Shown: positions 1 to 8,768 of the stretch, piece after piece
Layout: every line of letters starts with the position of its first letter
Position numbering within the stretch: the first letter of the stretch is position 1
Origin: Phycisphaerae bacterium
GTDB taxonomy: Bacteria; Planctomycetota; Phycisphaerae; UBA1845; PWPN01
DNA: 60,250 nt
Assembly: GCA_018003015.1 (NCBI GenBank)
Contig: JAGNEZ010000039.1
Location: 1 to 60,250, forward strand
Reading direction: 5' to 3'
The notes under the pieces: generated by a model
Database searches by the model: none
Told to the model about the DNA's origin: nothing
Seen by the model: only the letters and a program-made list of their open reading frames with translations
Position numbers and translations under genes: made by a program

Positions 1-2
1 CC

Positions 3-77
3 GCCGCCGGATTCGCCAGCACCAACCTCCCCATCCCCTGGCTCGCCAACAAACGACTGGCCTTTACGTTCGGTTGA
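3..77 (+). CDS. C-terminal 24 codons of a protein starting before the window
   Basis: The frame beginning at base 3 is open from the window edge to TGA at 75-77. It ends in an alternating hydrophobic/aromatic stretch, LAFTFG. Such an end would fit an outer-membrane or secreted protein, but 24 residues cannot identify a family. The other two forward frames are also open here, so the choice rests only on residue composition and a clean stop. Confidence 0.3.
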   Translation, partial: AAGFASTNLPIPWLANKRLAFTFG

Positions 78-701
78 AAAACACCAAAATGTTAGTTGGC
101 AGAAGGTCCGTGGGAATCAAGGCTAGTCCACGTGTCTTGGGTCGAATCCGGCCACTTATCCGCGTCACCGAACACACTCCAGTCACAGCGGATGACCGCC
201 GTCCGCCGGGTTTCGAGCTTCTGCTTCGATCACGGCCGGACTCGTGACCTTGATGCAGCGTCAGGACATGCCGTGGCTTTGCATCCAGCCACGAGCCCAC
301 GAATGGGGAGGTATGGCGACCAAGACGCCCGAACGGCAAGTGTGGACGGCAACGTCGTTTGGACTACGCCGACACCGAGCCCCCCTCCCCCCCTCGGCCA
401 GAGGGCTCCGGACGATCCTTCGTGTAGACAACAGGAGCCGGCAGACGGCGTAGGGGATCCGCCCCCGCAGAAAGTCAAGTCGAGCGCGCGGCGGGACGGC
501 CCCTGCCCACCCAATGCCTGCCGTCTGCAATCGCGGAAGCATGCCTTGCTGGCCGATGTCGTGAAGCACTTCTGGAAGAAGCTCGACATCCGCGGTGTTC
601 GGCGAGCGGGTTACGGCTACAGGCAGTTCCCGGAAGGAGATCTTGCAGCTGATCAGCTTCAGGCGCATGCCTCGCTCTGACCGACCGGGCTACAGCCATC
701 T
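78..701. other. Gene-poor stretch around the DUF1638 remnant
   Basis: Apart from the remnant at 519-668, no reading frame here has a ribosome site plus a recognisable family. The long plus-strand frame from 96 to 680 is rich in Pro, Arg and Ser with no motif and looks like a GC-rich shadow frame. It may be decayed coding sequence. Confidence 0.4.
519..668 (-). pseudogene. DUF1638-like gene, N-terminal remnant
   Basis: An ATG at 668 sits behind a GAGG-type ribosome site. The first ~45 residues begin MRLKLISCKISFRELPVAV and continue with a RSPNT...LLPEVLHDIG...M pattern. This matches the characteristic start of DUF1638 proteins (MRLKLIACE-x-x-RE-x...ARSP...DVEFLPKGLHD-x-G), recognised from memory. 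After about base 519 the match stops: the frame stays open to 261 but becomes Arg/Pro-rich with no family resemblance, and other frames do not pick it up. DUF1638 genes are often neighbours of corrinoid methyltransferase genes, and the corrinoid protein lies just upstream on the same strand. I read it as a truncated or frameshifted remnant. Confidence 0.5.
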
Positions 702-735
702 CCAAAGAAAAGCCCCGGGATCAGCTCCCGGGGCT
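702..735 (-). terminator. Rho-independent terminator of the corrinoid-protein gene
   Basis: A perfect 10-bp stem (711-720 pairs with 726-735, loop TCAGC) is followed on the minus strand by a T-rich stretch, TTTCTTTGG. It lies about 120 bases beyond the stop of the gene at 858-1490. Confidence 0.75.
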
Positions 736-857
736 CTGGAATTTGCCTCCGCCCAGGCATTCGAGCGGAAGTGACTCACGGCTGGAGGCGACAAGCCGCC
801 CCCGCTACTCACCCGGCCGCGGCTGCGAACTCGCCGCAACCGGTCACCCATCGCCGG

Positions 858-1490
858 CTAGGCAACGAGCTTCCGTGCGATGGTCACGGCTCCGTTGGCG
901 TTATCGCTGTAGCCGTCGGCGCCGACCTCGTTGGCGTAGTCCTGGGTGACAGGAGCGCCGCCGACGATGACCTTGACCTTGTCCCGCAGTCCGGAGGACT
1001 TGAGGGCCTCAATCACGGTCTTGATAAATGGCATCGTCGTTGTCAGCAGGGCGGACAGAGCGATGACGTTGACGCTCTTCTCCTTGACCGCGGCGATGAA
1101 CTTTTCAGCACTGACGTCGACGCCCAGATCGACCACCTCGAACCCGCCGCCCTCGAGCATGGATGCGACCAGGTTCTTGCCGATGTCGTGCAGATCGCCC
1201 TTGACCGTGCCGATCGCCACCCGGCCGACAGGCTTAGCCCCGCTCTTGGCCAACAGCGGGCGGATGATCTCCATGGCGTTCTTCATCGCTCGAGCGATCA
1301 GAAGGAGTTCGGGCACGAACAGCTCGTTGGCCTCGAACTTAGCGCCGGCTTCGCTCAGAGCGGGGACCATGTGCTTGTACACCAGGTCGCCGGGGGCGAT
1401 CCCGCCTTCCAGGGCTTCCTTGGTGACGGCCACCACGGTCTTTGCGTCGCCGGCCAACAGGGCATCGTGCAGTTTCTTCAGATCGCTCAT
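858..1490 (-). CDS. Corrinoid (cobalamin-binding) protein of the MtbC/MttC type
   Basis: A 210-residue cytoplasmic protein with the two-part layout of methyltransferase corrinoid proteins. A helical cap covers about residues 1-85. A Rossmann-like B12-binding domain covers about 88-210 and carries the D-x-H-x-x-G motif (D99, H101, G104 in GDLHDIGKN), where the histidine becomes the lower cobalt ligand. Length matches MtbC/MtmC/MttC-type proteins that pass a methyl group between a substrate-specific methyltransferase and a second methyltransferase. No such partner enzyme lies in the window, so the methyl donor is unknown. A DUF1638 remnant, a common companion of these systems, lies downstream. 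It has its own promoter (1537-1565) and terminator (702-735), so it appears monocistronic. Confidence 0.9.
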   Translation of the reverse strand: MSDLKKLHDALLAGDAKTVVAVTKEALEGGIAPGDLVYKHMVPALSEAGAKFEANELFVPELLLIARAMKNAMEIIRPLLAKSGAKPVGRVAIGTVKGDLHDIGKNLVASMLEGGGFEVVDLGVDVSAEKFIAAVKEKSVNVIALSALLTTTMPFIKTVIEALKSSGLRDKVKVIVGGAPVTQDYANEVGADGYSDNANGAVTIARKLVA

Positions 1491-1536
1491 TCCTTAAGTC
1501 CTCGTCAACAACTCACCGGTCCCACCAGAGGGGGCG

Positions 1537-1565
1537 ATTATACTCCCCGCGGCGTCGGCTCCGCA
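1537..1565 (-). promoter_or_regulatory. Promoter of the corrinoid-protein gene
   Basis: A perfect minus-strand TATAAT lies at 1537-1542, about 47 bases before the start codon. The upstream -35 region is poor (TTGCGG at 18-bp spacing). The call rests on the -10 and its position. Confidence 0.5.
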
Positions 1566-1654
1566 ATGCCGCATGCGGAGGCTACCGCCCGCACCTCCCG
1601 AGGAGCCCGGGCGAACATAACATCATCATTCAAGGCAGGTTACGCATTCACCGG

Positions 1655-3289
1655 TCACTTGCGAACGCTGTCCTTAATGCGCTTGACATGCCCGCGGCCC
1701 AGGCCTTTGACTTCGCAGCCCAGTTCGAAGTAGCGACGGATCTTGGCATCGTCCAGGACGCCAAAGCAGTCCACGATAGCGGCCGGACCACCGACCATCC
1801 TGAGCACCTCGTCCGCCGACAACTTGAGGTAGGGATCGTGCCGGACCGCGAAAATGACCGCATCGGCCTCCTTGAGCACTTTGGCCAGATCCTGCTCGAT
1901 CCGGCTCTCTTTGAGGTGCTCCTGATTGCGGAAGAACCGGGCCCAGCTGTGGCCCGGCGCGGGGTAGTCGTCCTGTGACTCCAGCTCCCACCAATGGGAA
2001 ACGTAGGGATCGTGAATTCCCATCTCGGCGCCCATCTCGGTCAGCTTGCGGACGATGAGCTCACTGCCGCTGTAGCGGGTATCGCCGACATCTTCTCGGT
2101 AGGCCGCACCCAGGAGTACGCAGCGCGAGGCGGCGACGTACTTGCCCATATTGCGCAGGGCGTCGCGGACCAGTTCAGCCACGTGCAGAGCTCGGGTGTC
2201 GTTGGTGTTGATGGCCGCCTCGGTGATCTTGAAGATATCGTCCTCGAAACCCATGAGGTGGCGATACGCCCACATGCCCAGGCCACCGTCCTTGGGCAGG
2301 CAGTATCCGCCGATTCCCGGACCCGGGAAGATGATGTTGTTGTGCGTCGGGCGGACTTTGATCGCATTGACGACCTTGATGAGGTCCACGCCGTTCCGCT
2401 CGGCGAAGAGACTCCACTCGTGCAGGAAAGCCAGCATGGTCGCCCGGAAGCTGTTCTCGACGATCTTGGTGGTTTCGCTCTCGAGCGGCCGGTCCATCAC
2501 GGTCAGCGGGAACTTATCGACGTTGAGCACTTCGGAGAGGAATTTCACCACCCGCTTCCGGCTCTCCTCGTTGACGCCGCTGCAGACCCGCCAGAAGTCG
2601 CGGATGCTGCTCACATAGTTGCGGCCAGGCATGACTCGTTCGAAGCTGTGGGCGAGCAGCGGCTCGCTGGTGAGTCCGCGGCGTTCAAAAGCTTTCTTCA
2701 GAATCGGATAGGCGACGTACTCGGTCGTTCCCGGCGCTACCGTGGTCTCGATCAGGACCAGGCATTCCGGCGGGATCATCTCCCCGATCGTCGCGAGGCT
2801 CTTTTCCAGGGCGGCCATGTCGGCCGAGCCGGTGCGGAGGTTGCCCAGGTCCTTCTTGAGATAGTCGCACTGGACGTCGACCACCACCACGTCCGCCAGC
2901 TTCATCACCTCAGGCGTATAGGTGGCGATCAACGTCTTGTTGTCGTTGACGCACCGGGCGATCATCGGGTCGACTTCGGGGTCTTCCGCCTTGACCGGCG
3001 AGCAGCCCCGATTGAGTAACTCGATCTTCCAGTAGCTCCGCGTGCTGGGCCGCTGCATGCCGATGACGAACTTGTTATGCTTGCCCGTCTTCTTGTCGCG
3101 GCTGTCGGCCACCACCGCGGCCATAACCGCTCCGACGAAGCCGACACCCACGACCACGACGATCTCTCGGCCCTGAACGCGCTGCTCATCGGTGATCTTC
3201 TTGAGTCGGGCGAACTCGGCCGGATACTGGTCGCGGCTCGGCAGGACGAACTTCTCGCCTTCGGGACTGATGCTGAACTGCTCGGGCAT
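1655..3289 (-). CDS. UDP-glucose/GDP-mannose dehydrogenase family protein
   Basis: A 544-residue NAD-dependent nucleotide-sugar dehydrogenase, which oxidises a sugar C6 alcohol to the uronic acid through a cysteine thioester. An N-terminal Rossmann fold has GVGFVG at 48-53. The central domain follows, with the catalytic-cysteine motif GPGIGGYCLPKD (Cys330), then a C-terminal UDP-binding domain. The WecC-like GPGIGG form suggests a UDP-N-acetylhexosamine substrate, but substrate cannot be fixed by eye. It is longer than the usual ~430 residues, with an extra ~40-residue N-terminus and internal insertions. The start at 3289 is chosen because AAGGAG lies six bases before it. Probable role: polysaccharide precursor synthesis. 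No glycosyltransferases are adjacent. Confidence 0.85.
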   Translation of the reverse strand: MPEQFSISPEGEKFVLPSRDQYPAEFARLKKITDEQRVQGREIVVVVGVGFVGAVMAAVVADSRDKKTGKHNKFVIGMQRPSTRSYWKIELLNRGCSPVKAEDPEVDPMIARCVNDNKTLIATYTPEVMKLADVVVVDVQCDYLKKDLGNLRTGSADMAALEKSLATIGEMIPPECLVLIETTVAPGTTEYVAYPILKKAFERRGLTSEPLLAHSFERVMPGRNYVSSIRDFWRVCSGVNEESRKRVVKFLSEVLNVDKFPLTVMDRPLESETTKIVENSFRATMLAFLHEWSLFAERNGVDLIKVVNAIKVRPTHNNIIFPGPGIGGYCLPKDGGLGMWAYRHLMGFEDDIFKITEAAINTNDTRALHVAELVRDALRNMGKYVAASRCVLLGAAYREDVGDTRYSGSELIVRKLTEMGAEMGIHDPYVSHWWELESQDDYPAPGHSWARFFRNQEHLKESRIEQDLAKVLKEADAVIFAVRHDPYLKLSADEVLRMVGGPAAIVDCFGVLDDAKIRRYFELGCEVKGLGRGHVKRIKDSVRK

Positions 3290-3477
3290 TTTCATCTCCT
3301 TGAAAGGGTACGATGACGGAGGGACAGCGTATGTCGGAGCAACGGAATATGCAACCCGATGCCCAGACGCCAAGCTTGAGAGACGCGGACAACCTCATGG
3401 ACGGCGAGTCTTGATTCGATCCCCTGGCTTGCCCGTGGCGATCGCGGCCTGGACCGCCCGTTGTCCGGAGAAGGCGT

Positions 3478-3753
3478 TCAGAACAAAGACTGCACGGTGT
3501 CCGGCGTAATCCTGCCGGCGATCAGCGGGCGTTCGATCACCGCCGCCTGGAGTTCGTTGTTCACCTGCCGAGCCCCGGCCAAGACGGCCTCGTCAAAGGT
3601 GGCGAAGGCGTCGCTCTCAACCGGCGGAGCCTCGCACGACGCCCGCCACGTTTTGCCCTCGTGGATCAGCGTGATCGGAACGGGAGTGAGGATGGCCAAG
3701 CCATTGCCACGCTGCTCGACTTCGATGGTGAGGTTGACGCGAACCGGGGCCAT
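3478..3753 (-). CDS. Small hypothetical protein, 91 residues
   Basis: Unrecognised. From Met at 3753 the product is mostly predicted beta strand followed by a helix, in the pattern of a small immunity- or antitoxin-like fold: NLTIEVEQ, then ITLIHEGKTWRASC, then a helix with FDEAVLAGARQVNNELQ. The frame extends upstream to 3822, but the first 23 codons look non-coding and only a weak GGAAGA site precedes 3753. A perfect inverted repeat (CGCCCGGG...CCCGGGCG, about 3840-3878) lies upstream. Codon use and composition favour a real gene. No function assigned. Confidence 0.55.
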   Translation of the reverse strand: MAPVRVNLTIEVEQRGNGLAILTPVPITLIHEGKTWRASCEAPPVESDAFATFDEAVLAGARQVNNELQAAVIERPLIAGRITPDTVQSLF

Positions 3754-4089
3754 GTTCGTCTTCCGTACCAGTATCCCGCAAGCATCCTTGCTTGCACGCA
3801 TGGGATCGGCAAAGCGGAGCATCGTGATGTGCGAAAACGCCCGGGAATCGCGACGGTTGCCATGCCCGGGCGGCTATCGGACCCGGTTGGAGAAAGCGGG
3901 TCAAGACCGAGGGAAGGTGCGTCCCGGGGCCTCCCATGACTATCGGACGCGAATCGAGGATTCCTCTGCAGGCGGGGCCATAGCTACAGATCCGGACCCG
4001 GCCGACCGATTCAGGAGATGGCTTCGCGGAGTTGGAGGGGCCGGCTTGGTGCCTCTTCCACGAAACCCGCCCGGACCAGGAGTCCACAC

Positions 4090-5022
4090 ATGGATCACTC
4101 AATACTCGATCTGCTCAAACGGTCGGCCGCCATCCCCTCCATGCCTCAGGTGGCGGCACGATTTCTCGAGATCGTCCAGGACCCCGAGTTTGACTACAAC
4201 GAAGTGGTCGAAGTACTCTCCACCGACCCGGGCACGGCCAGCGAGCTTCTGCGGCTGGCCAACTCACCCTTGTTTGGCGTCACCCGCAAGATCACCTCGC
4301 TGACCCAGGCGCTGACTCTTCTCGGCCTCAAGCGGGTGCGTTCACTGGTCCTCGGTCGCTACATCGTGGACAGCATCGAGCGCAAAAACACCGTCACGAT
4401 CGAAACCTCGTATTATTGGCGTCGTTCGTTGACCAGCGCAGTCCTGTCCGCCCAGTTCGCCGACCCGCTCGAGCCGCAACTTCGAGAGGAAGCCTTCATC
4501 TCCGGTTTACTGGCGGATATCGGCGTCGTGGTGCTCGACGAGGCCCTGCCGGACCAGTACCGCCCCATTGCCGAACGCTACCGCCCCCATGGCAGCGTGG
4601 ACCTCAGTGAGACGGAACTGCAAGCCATCGGAGTCTCGCACGGCCAGGTCTCGGCCATGATTCTCGAGCACTGGCGGTTGCCGGAGGTCGTCTGCCTAGC
4701 CGTCCGTGACCACGCGCTGCCGCCCGAGGCTGACGGGAAAACCGCCAAGAACAAGCTCGCCCCCATCGTGGGGGCCGCCGACCGCATCGGCAAGTACCTG
4801 TGCGAGACACCCAACCAGGCGGACCAGGTGATTGAGCACTGCAGGCAGAACATGGTCTCGATTGGGCTGGAACCCCTGGTGCTGGGCAAATTGCTGGCGG
4901 AAATCGAGCCGCAGATCGCGGACTTCGCATCGGTGCTGAAAATCGACGTCATCAGTTCCAAGGTCTACGCACTCATCGCCCAGAAGCTGCAGGAAGAACT
5001 GAACACGGCCGCGACTGCTTGA
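4090..5022 (+). CDS. HDOD domain protein
   Basis: A 310-residue cytoplasmic protein. Residues ~12-210 form an HDOD domain: the opening LPSMPQ-type segment appears as AAIPSMPQVAARFLEIVQDP, then S-x-DP-x-x-x-LLRLANSP-x-FG (a hallmark), then SLTQALTLLGL. HDOD proteins resemble HD phosphohydrolases but usually lack the metal ligands, and are found in signalling. The C-terminal ~100 residues are helical without a catalytic signature. Start at 4090 has AGGAG eight bases upstream. The gene is convergent with the HEAT-repeat gene that follows. The target is unknown; in other bacteria HDOD proteins affect motility, stress or c-di-GMP signalling. Confidence 0.85.
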   Translation: MDHSILDLLKRSAAIPSMPQVAARFLEIVQDPEFDYNEVVEVLSTDPGTASELLRLANSPLFGVTRKITSLTQALTLLGLKRVRSLVLGRYIVDSIERKNTVTIETSYYWRRSLTSAVLSAQFADPLEPQLREEAFISGLLADIGVVVLDEALPDQYRPIAERYRPHGSVDLSETELQAIGVSHGQVSAMILEHWRLPEVVCLAVRDHALPPEADGKTAKNKLAPIVGAADRIGKYLCETPNQADQVIEHCRQNMVSIGLEPLVLGKLLAEIEPQIADFASVLKIDVISSKVYALIAQKLQEELNTAATA

Positions 5023-5169
5023 CGAACACGGCGTGCGAGGCCCGAAGGTGCCGAGGCTCGCCCGCTCGCCCTGGCGAGAACGACGAGGGGCTGGGGAAGA
5101 CTCCCTTGAAAGGCGGACCCGCGCTCGACAGAGGCTTCCAGGGGATATCCGGGAGGTTCCGGTTGACCG

Positions 5170-5188
5170 GCTGTCCGCACAGGACAGC
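5170..5188. terminator. Hairpin between convergent genes
   Basis: A 7-bp perfect stem (GCTGTCC/GGACAGC, loop GCACA) lies between the stops of the HDOD gene and the HEAT-repeat gene. There is no clear T-tract on either side, so terminator function is only inferred from position. Confidence 0.35.
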
Positions 5189-5193
5189 GAGCC

Positions 5194-7644
5194 CTATTTA
5201 CCGCCGACAAGCAGTTCGGCCACTTGGTCGGGCTTGAGGTTCAACGCCCCCGGGGCCTGGCTCGCAGCGGTGCGAAGCTCGAGATTGGGCTCGCCGAAGG
5301 CGACCTGGACCAGCCGCTGCAGCATGTCGGCATCGAGGTAGGAGCCGAACTGGCGGATCGAGTCGGCCAGAGCGGCGAAGGCGGCGCTCCGCAGAGCGGG
5401 CGTCTGGTCGCTGGCCAGGGCCACGCCGGCAACGGCCTGCTGGGCCTGCTTGCCGTCGAGCTTGCCGAGCACACCGGCCGCGGCAATCCGCAGCGGCTCG
5501 GATGGGTGCTTGAGCGTCTCGATCAGGTCCTGACGGGCGGCGCCGGGATCGAACACCGAACTGCGGTTGATGGTCATATCCCGCAGCGCCGCGGCAGCAC
5601 TCAGAGCCAGGGCAGTGCTTTCCTCGGCGTTCAATTCCTTGAAGCTGTACAGGGGAGCGATCTGGTCGCGCTTGGCCATCAACTGCTTGGCGAAGCCCGG
5701 AGCGGGAACACCCTTTTCGGCCACCATGAGCACCCGCCCGACACGACGATCGACGGCCGCGACCTGATCGAGCACCAGGATGTCGCTCTCCTTGGCGTAC
5801 ATGACGATGGGGACCAAAGCAAAGCGGTCATCCGCGGCCAGAAGCCGGATGGCGTCGGTCACGGCCGGAGACTTCACATCGCTGGCCAGGAAGACGCCGT
5901 CCAGGTAGGTCAGCTCCTGGTGGGCCTTGGCGAGCAACGGCCCCAGCCTGTCGCCCTTCAACACGGTCACGTCATCGCCGGCCAGCCCGTCGGCCACGGC
6001 CTTCAGCGATGCGGCATCCGGATCGACCACCAAGTAGTACTTGTGACCGGTCAGGTGCAGTGCGGAGGCAAGGATAGCGACCACCTGGTCGACGCCGGGG
6101 AACGGCTTCTGGGGCCGGACGCGGGCCAGAGCCGAGGCCGCCCGGATGCGTACCAGCAGGTCGGGGAAGTTCAGGCCCGCGGCCAGGGTCACGCCGGTTT
6201 CCGGCGCGCTATCCACCATCACGTTCGGCCCGGCCGTCACGTTCAGGGCCGCAATCGCACCGAGCGCGACATCGCGATCGCGGTCCTTGACGGCCCGCTG
6301 CAGCACCAAGCGGCAATACTTGGGACCGGCCATGCGCGCGAAGTAGACGCTGCGCGGATAGTCTTTCGGCCGCGTCTGGTCCACGCTCGCGACGGCTTCC
6401 TCGGTCTGCACGTCGAAACCCATGCGGGCCTCACGCCGGAAGTTGGCGGCCAGCCACAAGGCCACCACCTCGGGACAATCCTTCCGCTGTTTCAGCGATG
6501 CCTCACAGCACCGCATGGACATGATCAGCGGGAACAGGTTGGCCTGAACCTCGATCGGCGTGACCATGTCGCCGTCAACCACCCAGACGTTCACCGGCTC
6601 ACGAGCCAACTCGACACCCGAGGGCGCCGTCCCCGGCTTGGGTGCTTCCAGGTCTGGCAGAAGCGAATCCAGCTCGGCGTAGTACTGCTCGGCGAGAGCC
6701 TGAAACAGATCTGCCACGCTTCCCTTGAGCTGGTCCTTGTCGTCGATGGTCAGACGATCGATCGCCTCCACCGCCGCCTTGCGAACGGCATCGTTGGCCT
6801 TCGCATCGGTGGCGATCCGTTTGAGATAGGGAAGGCTCTGCGGGTATCCGACTTTCCCCAGCGTCTCGACGACGACGCGCTGCATGACCGGATGGTCGAT
6901 GTCCAGAGAAGCCAGCAGCGGATTAAGCGTCCTCTTGCCCAGCCTGGGCAAGGCACGCTCGATGTAGGGGCGGAGGTCTTTCTGAGCGGGGTCAACGAGT
7001 GCGGTCAGCAGCCAGGGCACGGCGTACTCGCCGGAGTCCAGCAGCCGCTCGATGGCGGTCTCCTGCTGATTGGGGGTGCCGGCCAGAAGCTTGAGGTTCT
7101 CGTTGATCCGGGCCGGATCTCGCCGCAGAGAACGGTGGGCTTGCCGAATGACATCGAGCACCTTGCGTCCGCTCTCCGCGATCGAGGTGTTCCTGATGAT
7201 CATCAGGAGGGTGTCGATCGCATTCCTGTTCTGATCGGTAAAGGCGATAATCGTCCGGGCCGCCTCGGGAGTCAGCGGTTCAATCTCCGGACTCTTGAGG
7301 AAGGCCTCACCATAACTCGCGGCGATGTCGAACTGCCCGATGAGGGCGAAGTGCAGGTACTGCGACAGGTGCTGCTCATAGGTTTGTTCGCCGGCAGGGG
7401 ACGTTGCCTTCTCGGCCGAGGCGGCCGCTTCGGGCTGCTCCGCGGGAGCCGTAGCGTTGGTCGTGTCGGCGGGCTCGGCGGGCTCGGGCTTTTCGGCGGG
7501 CTGGGCCGTTGTCTCTTCCGCCTCGGGCTTGGCAGGTGAGTCCTGGGCAAACGCCGGCCGATCCGCACTCACCACCAGCACGAGGCCCACCCATGCCAGA
7601 CAGAGAAGCGCCCTGCAACCGGCCTCAAAGCAGCACCGTCCCAT
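5194..7644 (-). CDS. Secreted HEAT-repeat protein with an internal receiver-like domain
   Basis: An 816-residue exported protein. A signal peptide (hydrophobic core ~12-27, cleavage near AFAQ) is followed by a Pro/Glu/Ala-rich linker (~35-85), HEAT-like helical repeats (~95-300), a middle segment, more HEAT repeats (~445-530), a Rossmann-like block (~535-645) and final HEAT repeats (~700-790). The Rossmann-like block has the beta/alpha rhythm of a CheY receiver (YYLVVDPDAASL, then DGVFLASD, then LVPIVMYAKESD), but the phosphorylation site is degenerate. HEAT solenoids are usually protein-binding scaffolds. The start at 7644 has GGAGG five bases before it; a GTG lies one codon upstream. A strong promoter precedes it (7720-7747). 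Confidence 0.8.
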   Translation of the reverse strand: MGRCCFEAGCRALLCLAWVGLVLVVSADRPAFAQDSPAKPEAEETTAQPAEKPEPAEPADTTNATAPAEQPEAAASAEKATSPAGEQTYEQHLSQYLHFALIGQFDIAASYGEAFLKSPEIEPLTPEAARTIIAFTDQNRNAIDTLLMIIRNTSIAESGRKVLDVIRQAHRSLRRDPARINENLKLLAGTPNQQETAIERLLDSGEYAVPWLLTALVDPAQKDLRPYIERALPRLGKRTLNPLLASLDIDHPVMQRVVVETLGKVGYPQSLPYLKRIATDAKANDAVRKAAVEAIDRLTIDDKDQLKGSVADLFQALAEQYYAELDSLLPDLEAPKPGTAPSGVELAREPVNVWVVDGDMVTPIEVQANLFPLIMSMRCCEASLKQRKDCPEVVALWLAANFRREARMGFDVQTEEAVASVDQTRPKDYPRSVYFARMAGPKYCRLVLQRAVKDRDRDVALGAIAALNVTAGPNVMVDSAPETGVTLAAGLNFPDLLVRIRAASALARVRPQKPFPGVDQVVAILASALHLTGHKYYLVVDPDAASLKAVADGLAGDDVTVLKGDRLGPLLAKAHQELTYLDGVFLASDVKSPAVTDAIRLLAADDRFALVPIVMYAKESDILVLDQVAAVDRRVGRVLMVAEKGVPAPGFAKQLMAKRDQIAPLYSFKELNAEESTALALSAAAALRDMTINRSSVFDPGAARQDLIETLKHPSEPLRIAAAGVLGKLDGKQAQQAVAGVALASDQTPALRSAAFAALADSIRQFGSYLDADMLQRLVQVAFGEPNLELRTAASQAPGALNLKPDQVAELLVGGK

Positions 7645-7719
7645 CACAACCTCCGATCAGAGAGCATACCGGGCCTGCGGGCAGACCCGGTCCGCGAAAC
7701 AACCTCCAGGCTGAATGGG

Positions 7720-7747
7720 ATTATAAGAGAAGCCCCCCTTGGGTCAA
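7720..7747 (-). promoter_or_regulatory. Sigma-70-type promoter of the HEAT-repeat gene
   Basis: On the minus strand TTGACC (7742-7747) is separated by 16 bp from a perfect TATAAT (7720-7725). Transcription would start about 65 bases before the ATG at 7644. Confidence 0.7.
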
Positions 7748-7780
7748 CCGCCGTGGGCCGGCAAGGGGGGACGCCGGAGG

Positions 7781-8536
7781 TCAGGTCTGAGGAGGGTCGA
7801 CGGCCGCCGGGATCTCCCAAGGACTCATGATCGACATCATGTCCTTGACACCCAGGGGACGCGGTAGGGCGTAGAGCTCCCCATAGGCGAAGCCGCACCG
7901 GAGCCCCTCCGCCCCGGCCGTACTCAGGACGTAGTGCCTGAGCCGCGCCCACCGCTCCCCGTCGAATTGGGACTGGTAGCACCGGATCGACTCCAGTTTC
8001 TGCTCCACGGTCGAGGAAATGTCCACCACAAACTGGGCGGGGAAGAGATGAGCCTCGGCCGACGAGGGAATTGGGCGGTAGACCAGATGGTCGATCCGGA
8101 AAGGTTCGGTACCCTCAAACCGGTCGTTCCATTTGGTCAGTTGGGCGTAGAAACGAGCCGCCTCGGCAATCAGCTGAGCTTGGTAATGATCCGGTGAGGC
8201 GGCGACGGTCCGGCCAGCGATGCCCACCAGCGCCCGTGGCCGATACTGCCGCAGAACCGTTGCCAGGGCATAGCGAGCCGTCGGAACATCCATCAATTCC
8301 CGGTTGGTCAGCGGGAGGACTTCAAGCACCTGGGCCCCGAGGACGTCCGCGGCGTTCCTGGCCTCGACCATCCGCTGCTCGACCGAGCCCCGCGGCGTGG
8401 GCTCGCCATTGGTCAGGTGAACCATTCCCACGCGGTAGCCCTGCTTGACCAGCAACGCAATGGTGCCCCCGCAGCCGATCTCCAAATCGTCGGGATGCGG
8501 GGCGGCAAACACGATATCCAGGCGTTCTGAACGCAT
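7781..8536 (-). CDS. PIG-L family deacetylase (BshB1-like)
   Basis: A 251-residue zinc-dependent amidohydrolase of the LmbE/PIG-L family, which removes an acetyl group from N-acetylglucosamine-linked substrates. The metal motif is APHPDDLEIG (His14, Asp16, Asp17), and a later histidine sits in ASPDHYQA. The order of motifs and the size match bacillithiol-synthesis deacetylase BshB1. No other bacillithiol gene is present, so the substrate is open; in planctomycetes such enzymes may also act on envelope sugars. The ATG at 8536 is chosen because families start about a dozen residues before HPDD. A TTG nine codons upstream with GAGGG is an alternative. Confidence 0.85.
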   Translation of the reverse strand: MRSERLDIVFAAPHPDDLEIGCGGTIALLVKQGYRVGMVHLTNGEPTPRGSVEQRMVEARNAADVLGAQVLEVLPLTNRELMDVPTARYALATVLRQYRPRALVGIAGRTVAASPDHYQAQLIAEAARFYAQLTKWNDRFEGTEPFRIDHLVYRPIPSSAEAHLFPAQFVVDISSTVEQKLESIRCYQSQFDGERWARLRHYVLSTAGAEGLRCGFAYGELYALPRPLGVKDMMSIMSPWEIPAAVDPPQT

Positions 8537-8768
8537 GCTCGATTTCCCGCTTGGCGTACGCAAGTCGCCCTCTGACAGACTTTTGCAGCAGCACTTCCGC
8601 GTCCGTCACTATAGGGGCACAAGTCCCGGCCAGCAAGATGGCCCCGATCGGCAGGACCGATAAACCGTCAGCCGCCGGGCTTCATTTTGTCCTGACACTT
8701 GGCCGATCAAATAGGAATGGAGTGGGCTGGCGGCTTGGGAATGCTCCCTTTGTCAAGGAGAACCGGTG

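Noticed and set aside
96-680. 194-codon plus-strand frame in the first kilobase
   Set aside because: Arg/Pro/Ser-rich, no motif, no good ribosome site, and it overlaps the minus-strand DUF1638 remnant.
771-1733. 320-codon plus-strand frame over the corrinoid-protein gene
   Set aside because: Antisense shadow of the corrinoid protein, whose D-x-H-x-x-G motif is clear.
3840-3878. Perfect CGCCCGGG...CCCGGGCG inverted repeat upstream of the small gene at 3478-3753
   Set aside because: As a terminator it has no gene in the right place and no T-tract; as an operator there is no second copy. Left without a call.
5224-7539. 771-codon open frame on the plus strand opposite the HEAT-repeat gene
   Set aside because: It is the antisense of a gene with signal peptide, repeats, promoter and ribosome site. 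High GC makes long antisense frames common here; composition (Gly/Arg/His-rich) is not protein-like.
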